NCBI GenBank assembly: GCA_016188175.1
Contig: JACPII010000104.1
Location: forward strand, 1-36,562
DNA length: 36,562 nucleotides
Origin: Candidatus Woesearchaeota archaeon
Lineage (GTDB): Archaea > Nanobdellota > Nanobdellia > Woesearchaeales > JACPBV01
Reading direction: 5' to 3'
The notes under the pieces were generated by a model. It did no database searches and was not told the DNA's origin. It worked only from the letters and a program-made list of their open reading frames with translations. A program made the translations under genes and the position numbers. Shown here piece after piece: positions 7,855 to 16,547 of this stretch (positions are counted from its first letter, which is position 1; each line of letters starts with the position of its first letter).

Positions 7855-7898
7855 AATGAATTGTATTGGCTATTATACCTGAGATAACAGCTTTATTC

Positions 7899-8504
7899 TC
7901 ACAAAATCCACTTCTGGGGGTTATTCAGGTAGTTGGTCGTGATATTAAAATTATCTTCGTCAACATACCCTTTTTCTTTCATGTAGGCAAGCAATTCCTT
8001 AAGGGTTATCAATGAATGGAGGCTGACGGCGTGCTCTGCAAGGGTTTCGCTGCCACCCTGCTCGCGGTCAAGGATGACGAGGACATCTTTGACGACCGCC
8101 CCTTCATTATGCAGCCCTTCGATGAAGCCCATCTTTGACTTTCCATCGGTGATCATATCATCGATGAGGACTGCGTTCTGGCCTTTTTCGATGATTCCTT
8201 CGACAAGGGACTGGGTGCCGTACCCTTTTGGCCTTTTTCTCACATAGACCATCGGCAATTTGGCTTTTATCGCTATTGCGGCAGCGATGGGGATCCCGGC
8301 AGTTTCTGAGCCGGCAACGACATCAACACCGAGGGCTTTCACCTTAGCGACCAGCGCGTCGGTGACCGCCGCGAACGGCCCCGGAAATGAAGGGATAATG
8401 CGGATATCAACATATACCGGCGTCTTTCTTCCGGAGGCAAGGGTAAACAACCCAAATTTCATCACCTTCGCTTCTGACAATGCTTCTGCAATTTTTTCAT
8501 CCAT
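7899..8504 (-). CDS. pyrE: Orotate phosphoribosyltransferase
   Basis: PyrE joins orotate to PRPP to form orotidine 5'-phosphate in de novo pyrimidine synthesis. The 201-residue protein shows the type I PRTase fold. The PRPP-binding signature VLIDDMITDGKS lies at 112-123, GSETAGIPIAAA at 65-76, and VRKRPKGYGT, the flexible catalytic loop with lysine and arginine, at 88-97. The ATG at 8504 overlaps the end of pyrC by 8 nt, so the two are translationally coupled. Assignment is firm; PyrF and PyrD are not in the window. Confidence 0.92.
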   Translation of the reverse strand: MDEKIAEALSEAKVMKFGLFTLASGRKTPVYVDIRIIPSFPGPFAAVTDALVAKVKALGVDVVAGSETAGIPIAAAIAIKAKLPMVYVRKRPKGYGTQSLVEGIIEKGQNAVLIDDMITDGKSKMGFIEGLHNEGAVVKDVLVILDREQGGSETLAEHAVSLHSLITLKELLAYMKEKGYVDEDNFNITTNYLNNPQKWIL

Positions 8505-9819
8505 TGTTCTCTTCCTCCTGTTGTAATGATAGCGAGCCCTCTTTCTCCCGTTGTAATGATGGGGAGTTCTCTCCTTCTGGGTTTTCAGGGATCAGGTTTT
8601 GTTCCCGCGTTGGGGGCTGGGGGCGACGGGCAATGATGGTAATTTCCTTCCCTTGATGGGGAAAAAAGTTCCCATCCCTGTACACCAAGGTCCCCCGGAT
8701 AAAAGTCGCAACCGGCCACCCTTTTAATACTTTTCCTTCAAAGGGGCTCCAGGCGCATTTGGTCAATAGACAAGTTCCCCTGACTTCTTTTTCTAGGTCC
8801 AAATCGATCACGGCAAGGTCGGCATCAAAGCCTTCCTTCAGCTGGCCTTTGTTGTGTATCCCGAATACTTTTGCCGGGTTCCTTGATGTTAACACGACAA
8901 CATCCTGGAGGGTGAGCCTTTTTTCATTGACTGCATGGAGAAGAAGCGGAATTACCGTTTCGAGGCCGGGAAATCCATAGATTTCTTTTTCCATCTTTTC
9001 CTCTTTTAGGTGGGGGGCATGGTCGGTTGCGATAGTGTCCACAAGGCCGCCTGCAATGGCGTTCCAAAGCGCTTCCTGGTCAGCCTTTGTTTTGAGGGCT
9101 GGCCTGACATGGCCAAGCATACCCAGGCTTGCTGCATCATCTTCGGTAAGAAATAAATGGTGGGGCGCCACTTCGGCAAAAACGCTCTTCCTGTTTTTCC
9201 TGATTTCCTGAATTTCAGCTGCTGTTGAGATATGGCAGGCATATACTTTCTTTTTCAGCCCGGAAGCCAGAGAAATTACGTTTGTAAGATTTTCTTGTTC
9301 GGCGTGGACAGCGCAAAAAGGGGCAATGTTCAGGATTCTTTCAACCGATGAAAAATCATCGAGCTTCAGGCCTCCGGTTGTCAGGTCAAGGTAGAGCTTG
9401 ACCGAAGCGATATTCTTCGCGTTTTTGATCTCTTGTTCGTTTTTCCCATCGGCGCCAAAATGGAACCCGTAGTCCACGAGCGATTTTTTTGCAAGAACAC
9501 GTTTTTCTTCCAGGCGCTCAACGGTGGTTGTCGGCGGGGTATTGTTCGGCATATCCAGGAAGGTTGTAATTCCGCCTTTTGCCGCTGCCCTGCTTATCGT
9601 CAGATAATCCTCTTTTTGGGGATTTCCCGGCTCTCTGCAGTGGACGTGGCAGTCAATCATCCCGGGAATGACGATTTTTCCCTTAATGTCTATCACTTCG
9701 TCAGCGGTGATGGGATCGTCGCTGATATGGCCGATTTTTTCCCCTTCAAGGAAGAGGTGGCAGGAAATAAGCTTGTTGTTTTCGACAATCCGGCAGTTCT
9801 TGAGGAGAGTAGATTTCAT
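8497..9819 (-). CDS. pyrC: Dihydroorotase
   Basis: Dihydroorotase cyclises carbamoyl-aspartate to dihydroorotate. The 440-residue protein is an amidohydrolase of the long (type I-like) class. The zinc motif DCHVHCREPG has His58 and His60. FLDMPNNTPPTT follows, then ACHISTAAEI with a metal histidine, and ATDHAPHLKEEK near the end of the barrel with the catalytic aspartate. The last 25 residues or so are a low-complexity tail built from about two and a half copies of a ten-residue unit (xxxEGSLSLQ-type), encoded by a 30-bp tandem repeat, and it runs into pyrE. The start at 9819 lies 27 nt after a TATA box, so this unit has its own promoter although pyrI lies upstream. Confidence 0.92.
   Translation of the reverse strand: MKSTLLKNCRIVENNKLISCHLFLEGEKIGHISDDPITADEVIDIKGKIVIPGMIDCHVHCREPGNPQKEDYLTISRAAAKGGITTFLDMPNNTPPTTTVERLEEKRVLAKKSLVDYGFHFGADGKNEQEIKNAKNIASVKLYLDLTTGGLKLDDFSSVERILNIAPFCAVHAEQENLTNVISLASGLKKKVYACHISTAAEIQEIRKNRKSVFAEVAPHHLFLTEDDAASLGMLGHVRPALKTKADQEALWNAIAGGLVDTIATDHAPHLKEEKMEKEIYGFPGLETVIPLLLHAVNEKRLTLQDVVVLTSRNPAKVFGIHNKGQLKEGFDADLAVIDLDLEKEVRGTCLLTKCAWSPFEGKVLKGWPVATFIRGTLVYRDGNFFPHQGKEITIIARRPQPPTREQNLIPENPEGENSPSLQREKEGSLSLQQEEENNG
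8509..8580 (-). repeat. 30-bp tandem repeat at the pyrC 3' end
   Basis: Two imperfect 30-bp units (8509-8538 and 8539-8568, both containing TTGTAATGAT) plus a partial third (8569-8580) encode the repetitive C-terminal tail of PyrC. The repeat keeps the reading frame because its period is a multiple of three. Confidence 0.8.
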
Positions 9820-9842
9820 CTGGGTATTTGGAACAATCGAGG

Positions 9843-9850
9843 TTTAAATA
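9843..9850 (-). promoter_or_regulatory. TATA box of pyrC-pyrE
   Basis: TATTTAAA on the minus strand is centred about 27 nt before the pyrC ATG at 9819, which implies a leaderless transcript independent of pyrBI. Confidence 0.6.
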
Positions 9851-9889
9851 AGTAACGGAAACTAGCAGGATTCTTAATTGAGAAATGGT

Positions 9890-9982
9890 GGGTCAAAATA
9901 AGGATGGATTTTCTGACCCGTAGTAAAGGAGATTAATCTCAATAAGTGAATCCCCTTGCCTATCAGACTTTGGCCTAAGGCC
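9890..9982. other. Three dyads in the pyrI-pyrC gap
   Basis: GGGTCA (9890-9895) pairs with TGACCC (9914-9919), with further AT pairing inside. GAGATTAATCTC (9929-9940) and GGCCTAAGGCC (9972-9982) are palindromes. They lie just after the pyrI stop on the minus strand and before the pyrC TATA box, so they may terminate the pyrBI transcript or bind a regulator. A 38-codon frame on the minus strand (9874-9990) crosses them, but nothing supports its translation. Confidence 0.35.
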
Positions 9983-10016
9983 CATAACATATATTTTCTG
10001 ATGGCACCAACAAACC

Positions 10017-10478
10017 CTACTTCAGCACAATCTCCTTTTCTTCTACGACCCTTTCACAATAATGGCAGGCAGCCGAAAGGGGTTCCTGCCCAACCACATG
10101 GAACAAAGTGCTTATTTTCTGCTTGTTGGTGATGCAGTTTGGATTTGGGCACCTGATGATGTTGGAAAAATGCTCCGGCAGGGCGACTGGCTCTTTTTTT
10201 ATGACGGAGAAGTCCTTTATGATGTTGATCGTCGCTTTTGGGGCGATGACGGCAATCTCATCAACTTCTTCTTTGGTTAGCTCTCTCCCGGCGATTTTCA
10301 CAATGCCTTTTTTTCCCAGCTGTTTGCTCTTCAGGTTCATCCCCAGGGAGATGACGTCGGGGTGTGCCCGGAGGTTTAGAATATCCACTACGTCAAATGT
10401 TCGTTCGGCTGGGATGTGGTCAATGACCGTCCCATCCCTAATTGCGGATATTTTGTACTCTGGAGGCCTGTCGGTCAT
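10017..10478 (-). CDS. pyrI: Aspartate carbamoyltransferase regulatory subunit
   Basis: PyrI binds nucleotide effectors and allosterically controls the PyrB catalytic trimers. The 153-residue protein has an N-terminal allosteric domain (about 1-98, with DGTVIDHIP, ILNL and SKQLGKKGIVKI) and a C-terminal zinc domain. The four zinc cysteines are at 110, 115, 138 and 141 (CPNPNC and CHYC), the canonical Cx4C...CxxC pattern. A Shine-Dalgarno-like AGGGGTG (10483-10489) sits 4 nt before the ATG, and an AT-rich TATA-like run is at 10503-10515. It follows pyrB on the same strand after 91 bp. Presence of PyrI means the enzyme is probably allosterically regulated. Confidence 0.93.
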   Translation of the reverse strand: MTDRPPEYKISAIRDGTVIDHIPAERTFDVVDILNLRAHPDVISLGMNLKSKQLGKKGIVKIAGRELTKEEVDEIAVIAPKATINIIKDFSVIKKEPVALPEHFSNIIRCPNPNCITNKQKISTLFHVVGQEPLSAACHYCERVVEEKEIVLK

Positions 10479-10569
10479 TTTACACCCCTTTAAACTGCGA
10501 GCATTAAATTATTTATGGTTCGGTCATGATTATCTTATCATTGATTTATTCATTTTTTCTCTTTCTTTG

Positions 10570-11502
<933 letters not shown>

Positions 11503-11520
11503 CTAAAATGGGCGGGGTGG

Positions 11521-11528
11521 TATTTAAA
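11521..11528 (-). promoter_or_regulatory. TATA box of pyrB
   Basis: TTTAAATA on the minus strand is centred about 29 nt before the pyrB ATG. It matches the spacing seen at other first genes of this window. Confidence 0.6.
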
Positions 11529-11664
11529 TGTTTTTCGGTCTTGGGTGCGGTGTGTGCTAAACCATAATTATGTTACGGTAGTATCTCTTTGGCGGTTTAG
11601 TAGAGTCTTGGATATTTTTTTAGTACACTTGGAGATGGTTGGATGATCCTACACCCCAACAATG

Positions 11665-11700
11665 TTTATATACTCCGTTAGAGCTCCCCTATACGGGGGA
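11665..11700 (+). promoter_or_regulatory. Promoter and start-site dyad of the secreted CARDB-like gene
   Basis: TTTATATA (11665-11672) is a TATA box centred about 35 nt before the ATG at 11703. A dyad, TCCCC (11685-11689) with GGGGA (11696-11700), covers the expected transcription start. Its right arm is also the only Shine-Dalgarno-like sequence. It could act as an operator or, if transcribed, hide the ribosome site. Confidence 0.45.
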
Positions 11701-11702
11701 AC

Positions 11703-14549
11703 ATGAAGACGCTGCTTTTTATGGTGCCTATCCTATTTCTAGCCTATCAACCTCATGTTGCGGAAGGCCTGGGGGCTGACCTTTTGACCCCGAGCATAAC
11801 GTTTTCACCTCCAAGGCTTAACACAACCATCGAATCCCGGATTGATGCAACGGTCCGGCTCATCGGCCAGGGGTTCGCTTTCAGCTATATCGAAGTTGAT
11901 ATCACCAAACTGGGGAATACCACGCCGGAATGGGTCGGCACCTATGAGTTTGCACTTTCGCCCGGCCAGAATATAACTCAGGAGATCAACAATACCAACA
12001 TCTTTGATATTTTTCCCCTGCATTGGAAACCAAAAGAGAACGGCGTCTATATTGCATCAGTTTCGGTTGACCCGGAAAATGTGGTGTTTGAAACAAATGA
12101 AACCAATAACGTTTTTTATACCCATATCCAGGTCGGGATGCCTGATTTTGACATTGTCAATGGGTCGATTGAAATCTCTCCAGAAACAATCAAGGCCGGG
12201 AACATCACGTCCATCAATCTTTCTGTTGTCAATTCTGGAGACGGCCCATTCAAAAGCTTTGTTGAATGCGACATAACTCCCTGGAGGTCCGAAACGCCCG
12301 ATTGGGTCGGGACGTTCAATTTCAGCCTCTCAAAAAATGAAAGCATAACCCTCCAGGTAATAAACGAAAATGAAAGTGATGATTTTACCGTGTTGTGGTC
12401 CCCGGAGGCGAATGGGGTTTATATCATGGGCTGCGCAGCTGACCCACCTTTTAACAGTTCAACGGAAGGGGACTATCCTTTTGGCTCGCTTCTTGAATTA
12501 GACGAAGAGAACAATGCTGAATATACTGCCCTCCAGGTTGGAACACCTGACTTTTTCTTTGTCCAGGATTCAATACTTTTCTTTCCCAGGACCGTATTTG
12601 TCAATGATACGATGAACATCAGCGCAACGGTCGTTAATTCTGGCGAAGGCCCTTTTATCAGCTATGCGGAGATGGATATCAACCCCTGGGGCGAAGAGGG
12701 AGAGACTCCAGCATGGGTCGGGACTTTTGAATTTAATCTGGCCGACAACCAAACGATGGAAGGAATATTCCTTAATGAAAAAGCCGATGACGAATGGGAA
12801 AATGGCCCCTGGGTTCCCGATAAGGAAGGGATTTACATCGCGGCAGCGCTCATTGACCCACCGTTTAACAGCACGGAAGAAGGATACCGCCCTCATGGGT
12901 ACCTGCTTGAATCGAATGAGTCCAATAATAAAAATTATAGCGCGCTATTCGTCTACAGCAAAAAGAAAAACTCAACAAATCAGGTGGAATGGCTTGAGGC
13001 CCAGCTTTCTGAAGAGCAAGAGGACGGCCCTGGAAAGCTCGTTAAAAGCTACGGCCAGGAATCTTTAATCCCGTTTAATGGCTATTCATATGACCAGGCG
13101 TTGGCTGTCATCGGATTTTTCCTGGAGAATAGGACAGACCTCGCAAAACAGACGCTGGAAGAGCTTCGGCATCTGCAAAGCGAAGATGGCAGTTTTCCGT
13201 TTTGCTGGATGGCTTACCGGCCCAATACAACCAAATGCTGGCCACGAAAGATGGTCGGCTCGAACGCTTGGATCATCATGGCCGTCAATGCGTACACCAT
13301 CTACACGGGTGATGCGGCATTTATTCCCCTGGCTGAAAAAAATGCTGCATGGATCCTTAATTTTCAGGAGGAGGATGGCGGGCTTACCGGGGGCATAGAC
13401 TTTAATGGAACAGACTTTAAGCCGATAACATGGAAAAGCACCGAGCATAACCTTGATGTATATTCTGCGCTTCACTACCTTTTCCTCCTTACTGGGAACG
13501 AAACGTATGAAAATGCGTCGGTGGAAGTTAGGAAGTGGCTCGAAACGGAAGCGTGGAACGAAGCGGAAGGAAGGTTTAACCAGGGAGAAAATGACAGCTA
13601 TCCCGTCACCGATACAAATACATGGGGAATTCTTGCTCTTGGGGCTGGAAACAGCTCATTGAATTTTAGCAGGGGTATGCGCTGGATACTTAATTATACG
13701 AAGTATTTTGACATTAACACAGGGGTGGAAGGTTTTGATTTCAACTATGACAACGGGACCGGGATGGATAACGACGGAACAAATGACGGAGTTGACACGG
13801 TCTGGGTGGAAGGGACTGAGGGAGCGGCGCTGGCGTTCCATGAAATTGGGGATGAAGAAAATGCCTTATTTTTTCATGCCGAAATGGGCAAGCTTGTCCA
13901 GCCTGACGGATCATTGCCCTATGCGACGAGAGAAGGCTCATTGCCCCAGCTTGGGACGACAAACAACTGGACATCGGTCGCGGGGACAGCATGGAATATC
14001 ATGGGCAAGCATAAGTACAACCCTTTCAAGCCGTTACTTGCAAACATGCGAATCCCCCTCCAGGATGGATGGAACCTCATCTCAATCCCCGTCAACACGA
14101 GCAACAGCTCTGTCAAGTCATTATTATGGAATGTAAACTTCTCTTATCTGGTTTCCTTTCCCCCTCTGGCCTATTACATAAACGGGGGCAGCCACACATT
14201 TGAAGATATCAATACATCAAAGTCCTATTGGGTCAAATCGGAAGGGATGCAGACAATTTCTGCACTTGGCAATTATGCTGATCACCCGCTCATGGAGCTC
14301 AAAGAAGGCTGGAATTCGATTGCGTATCCTTTTTTCTCGGCAGCGTGGGCAAATCAGACGTTCAACAATCCTTCGATACTTTCTGTCTTTGCGCTGAACA
14401 ATTCATTGAACAGCTCCCAATGGCTTTCTTACAGCCCTGCCCGCCCAGATTCAATCAATACCCTGAAGAAGATAACTCCGGGGATGGGGCTTGTCATTGC
14501 GGCGAATGATGATACGAACATAAGCTTGCGGGTGCTAAATGCAAACTGA
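11703..14549 (+). CDS. Secreted multidomain protein: CARDB-like repeats, helical toroid-like domain, C-terminal beta module
   Basis: This 948-residue protein begins with a signal peptide (about 1-21, MKTLLFMVPILFLAYQP). Three CARDB-like beta-sandwich repeats follow at about 25-145, 146-282 and 283-416, each with an (E/D)WVGT(F/Y)xF segment and ending in a (V/L)xE(T/L/S)(N/D)E(T/E/S)NN motif. Residues 450-770 form an (alpha/alpha)-barrel-like domain with paired helices and the motifs YSYDQALAVIGFF, WKSTEHNLDVYSAL and WVEGTEGAALAF, reminiscent of glycosidase or terpenoid-cyclase toroids. Residues 785-945 hold two related units beginning DGWNLISIP and EGWNSIAYP. DNDGTNDGVD (689-698) could bind calcium. 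More than 30 N-x-S/T sequons suggest heavy archaeal N-glycosylation. No membrane anchor is seen at the C-terminus. The following gene overlaps it by 11 nt. Enzymatic activity is unproven. Confidence 0.7.
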   Translation: MKTLLFMVPILFLAYQPHVAEGLGADLLTPSITFSPPRLNTTIESRIDATVRLIGQGFAFSYIEVDITKLGNTTPEWVGTYEFALSPGQNITQEINNTNIFDIFPLHWKPKENGVYIASVSVDPENVVFETNETNNVFYTHIQVGMPDFDIVNGSIEISPETIKAGNITSINLSVVNSGDGPFKSFVECDITPWRSETPDWVGTFNFSLSKNESITLQVINENESDDFTVLWSPEANGVYIMGCAADPPFNSSTEGDYPFGSLLELDEENNAEYTALQVGTPDFFFVQDSILFFPRTVFVNDTMNISATVVNSGEGPFISYAEMDINPWGEEGETPAWVGTFEFNLADNQTMEGIFLNEKADDEWENGPWVPDKEGIYIAAALIDPPFNSTEEGYRPHGYLLESNESNNKNYSALFVYSKKKNSTNQVEWLEAQLSEEQEDGPGKLVKSYGQESLIPFNGYSYDQALAVIGFFLENRTDLAKQTLEELRHLQSEDGSFPFCWMAYRPNTTKCWPRKMVGSNAWIIMAVNAYTIYTGDAAFIPLAEKNAAWILNFQEEDGGLTGGIDFNGTDFKPITWKSTEHNLDVYSALHYLFLLTGNETYENASVEVRKWLETEAWNEAEGRFNQGENDSYPVTDTNTWGILALGAGNSSLNFSRGMRWILNYTKYFDINTGVEGFDFNYDNGTGMDNDGTNDGVDTVWVEGTEGAALAFHEIGDEENALFFHAEMGKLVQPDGSLPYATREGSLPQLGTTNNWTSVAGTAWNIMGKHKYNPFKPLLANMRIPLQDGWNLISIPVNTSNSSVKSLLWNVNFSYLVSFPPLAYYINGGSHTFEDINTSKSYWVKSEGMQTISALGNYADHPLMELKEGWNSIAYPFFSAAWANQTFNNPSILSVFALNNSLNSSQWLSYSPARPDSINTLKKITPGMGLVIAANDDTNISLRVLNAN

Positions 14550-16371
14550 CCAGCTTTCGAAGATCGCCCAAAAGATGAGGGCGGCAAATGAAAAAGATAT
14601 CGAAAAAGCCCAACGGAAAGTGCAGGGAGCTGTACAATCGGGCTTCCATTCGGTAAAAAAATATTTTCCCGGGCTTATCACCTTTTATATTGATTACAAG
14701 AGGTATCCTGACGCGATTGAGCTGGCGAACAGATATCTCCGGCTTTCCGGGTTAAATCACCGGGTTAAGGATACTCGTGGGCTTAAAAAGCTCTTTAACT
14801 GCCGCCCAGGCATCTTTAAGCTCCCCATGTTCTGCGGCAGCGTCGATGATTGGGAGAAGGCAGTGATGAGGCTGAAGGAGATCCGAAGAAAGAATATTCA
14901 AAAGGTTGTTGCCTGTTTTTTGTCCATTGTGTTCGGCATTTTCCTGTTTTCTGCCTATACCCATTCCCAATACAGCTCTTTTGATGTGAAGAAAAACGAC
15001 ACGGCGAACCTTTATGGCAATATTGGGGTCCTCGAAGGGTCGCTCCCTTTTTGGGGAAAAAGCATTCTGCTTGAGGAGTATTACGGGCTGTACTTCAAAC
15101 AATTAGTGACCGGCCCGCAATATCTGGATATGTATGATTATAACCTTTTCAAGAAGAGCATCTCCGATAACGAAAAGCTTGTTGAAAAGATCCAATCCTG
15201 GAAACTCAGCGATGAAACCAGGGACAGGTTTCTGAATACTATCGCTAAAGTCAATTTTGGGCTCCAGGGCAGGATCCTCAAGCAGGAAAAGGACTACCAG
15301 CAGGCATCCATGTTCTTTATGAAAGCGCTGAACGAGAACGATGTTGTTGAAGATATCTTCGGGAATGATTTTATCAACTCGCAGATAGCATTGCTGAATG
15401 CAGAGATCAATATGCCTTTGGAAGAAATAAAGAAATTCATGAAAAGCGAGCTTAAGGAAGGTAACTTCAATACGTACATGGCATACGGCGACCTTTTCAA
15501 GATGCTCGCCCCGCCTAATGCGACGGCACCGGAATTCATCGAATATTACGGGGAAGCGGAGAGCAATTATCGCAAGGCCGTGAGCATAGAGCCTGGAAAT
15601 GTCTGGGTGCATATACGCCTCGGGCATCTTCTCCGGGATAAGTTCACCCTTACGGGGAATGAGTCATTCTATAAGATGGCAGAAATAGAGTATCTCTCAG
15701 CAAAAGAATTATCCGCGAAGCAGGGCCTCCTGCCCCTGGGAGCCCTCATCTCTTTAGGGCATCTCCACAAAGATAGATATTACCGGACCGGGGATAAACA
15801 AGAATTGCAGGAAGGGATAGGGAATTATGAAAGCGCCCTCGAGCTTGACCCCAACAATATTGTTGCGTTTTATAACCTGGGAGGGATTTACCTCCGTGAA
15901 AAAGAGGCTGACGCGGCAATTTCCTATTTTGAAAGGATCCTTGCAATCAACGATAAATTTGTCGATTCAAACTTCCGGGCCGGGGATGCTTACTACCTCA
16001 AATTTAAGGAAACCTACAACAGCACCTATCTTGAGAAAGCGAAGTTCTTCTTCCGCCAGCAGCTTGAGCAGGACAAGCAGTATGGGGTAACCGATTTCCT
16101 GGAGCGCGGCGGAATCCAGGGATACGGCCAGGTCATCGAGCAATACACATTGATGATCAAGGTTTTGAAAAATGACCAAAAGAATGCACCGCTTATATCG
16201 AGGGCGAGGCACATCCTCATCGAGGCATATCTCCGGAGGAACGAACAGAAAGATATCAAGGCAGCGTTTGAAGAATTCCAAAGGATCAAAGACACCCTGA
16301 GCGCCAAGGACGCGGAATCCATCCTGTCCAGGATTCAGGCACGAAATTTAGTGGCGCAACTTGATAATTGA
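14539..16371 (+). CDS. Single-pass membrane protein with TPR repeats
   Basis: The 610-residue protein starts inside the last codons of the secreted CARDB-like gene, so the two are translationally coupled and probably work together. A basic, helical N-terminal region (1-118, ending RLKEIRRKN) precedes one hydrophobic helix at about 121-140. The rest is predicted to lie outside the cytoplasm by the positive-inside rule. The outer part has TPR-like helix pairs from about 250 onward. They are clearest near 340-510, for example ESNYRKAVSIEPGN, YESALELDPNN and AISYFERILAINDK, where the consensus alanine, glycine and proline positions recur. It may scaffold the secreted partner at the surface. No enzyme motif is seen. 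Confidence 0.7.
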   Translation: MQTDQLSKIAQKMRAANEKDIEKAQRKVQGAVQSGFHSVKKYFPGLITFYIDYKRYPDAIELANRYLRLSGLNHRVKDTRGLKKLFNCRPGIFKLPMFCGSVDDWEKAVMRLKEIRRKNIQKVVACFLSIVFGIFLFSAYTHSQYSSFDVKKNDTANLYGNIGVLEGSLPFWGKSILLEEYYGLYFKQLVTGPQYLDMYDYNLFKKSISDNEKLVEKIQSWKLSDETRDRFLNTIAKVNFGLQGRILKQEKDYQQASMFFMKALNENDVVEDIFGNDFINSQIALLNAEINMPLEEIKKFMKSELKEGNFNTYMAYGDLFKMLAPPNATAPEFIEYYGEAESNYRKAVSIEPGNVWVHIRLGHLLRDKFTLTGNESFYKMAEIEYLSAKELSAKQGLLPLGALISLGHLHKDRYYRTGDKQELQEGIGNYESALELDPNNIVAFYNLGGIYLREKEADAAISYFERILAINDKFVDSNFRAGDAYYLKFKETYNSTYLEKAKFFFRQQLEQDKQYGVTDFLERGGIQGYGQVIEQYTLMIKVLKNDQKNAPLISRARHILIEAYLRRNEQKDIKAAFEEFQRIKDTLSAKDAESILSRIQARNLVAQLDN

Positions 16372-16394
16372 GCAATAATTAAGGGGCATAATCT

Positions 16395-16434
16395 AAGAAC
16401 ACAAACTATTTTGCTTAATCATATTTGTGTTCTT
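16395..16434 (+). terminator. Hairpin after the TPR gene
   Basis: A perfect 11-bp inverted repeat, AAGAACACAAA (16395-16405) with TTTGTGTTCTT (16424-16434), encloses an 18-nt loop 24 nt after the stop codon. It probably ends or stabilises the CARDB-TPR transcript; an operator for the next gene is the alternative. Confidence 0.5.
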
Positions 16435-16547
16435 CGCTATATTTGAGGATATGATAAGCAAACCGGGAAAAGTTCTGTGGGCGGGCAGGCATCAACGGGA
16501 AATGGGCGGGGAACCCCAATAGAATAAGGCACGGGTGAGGCGTCAGT

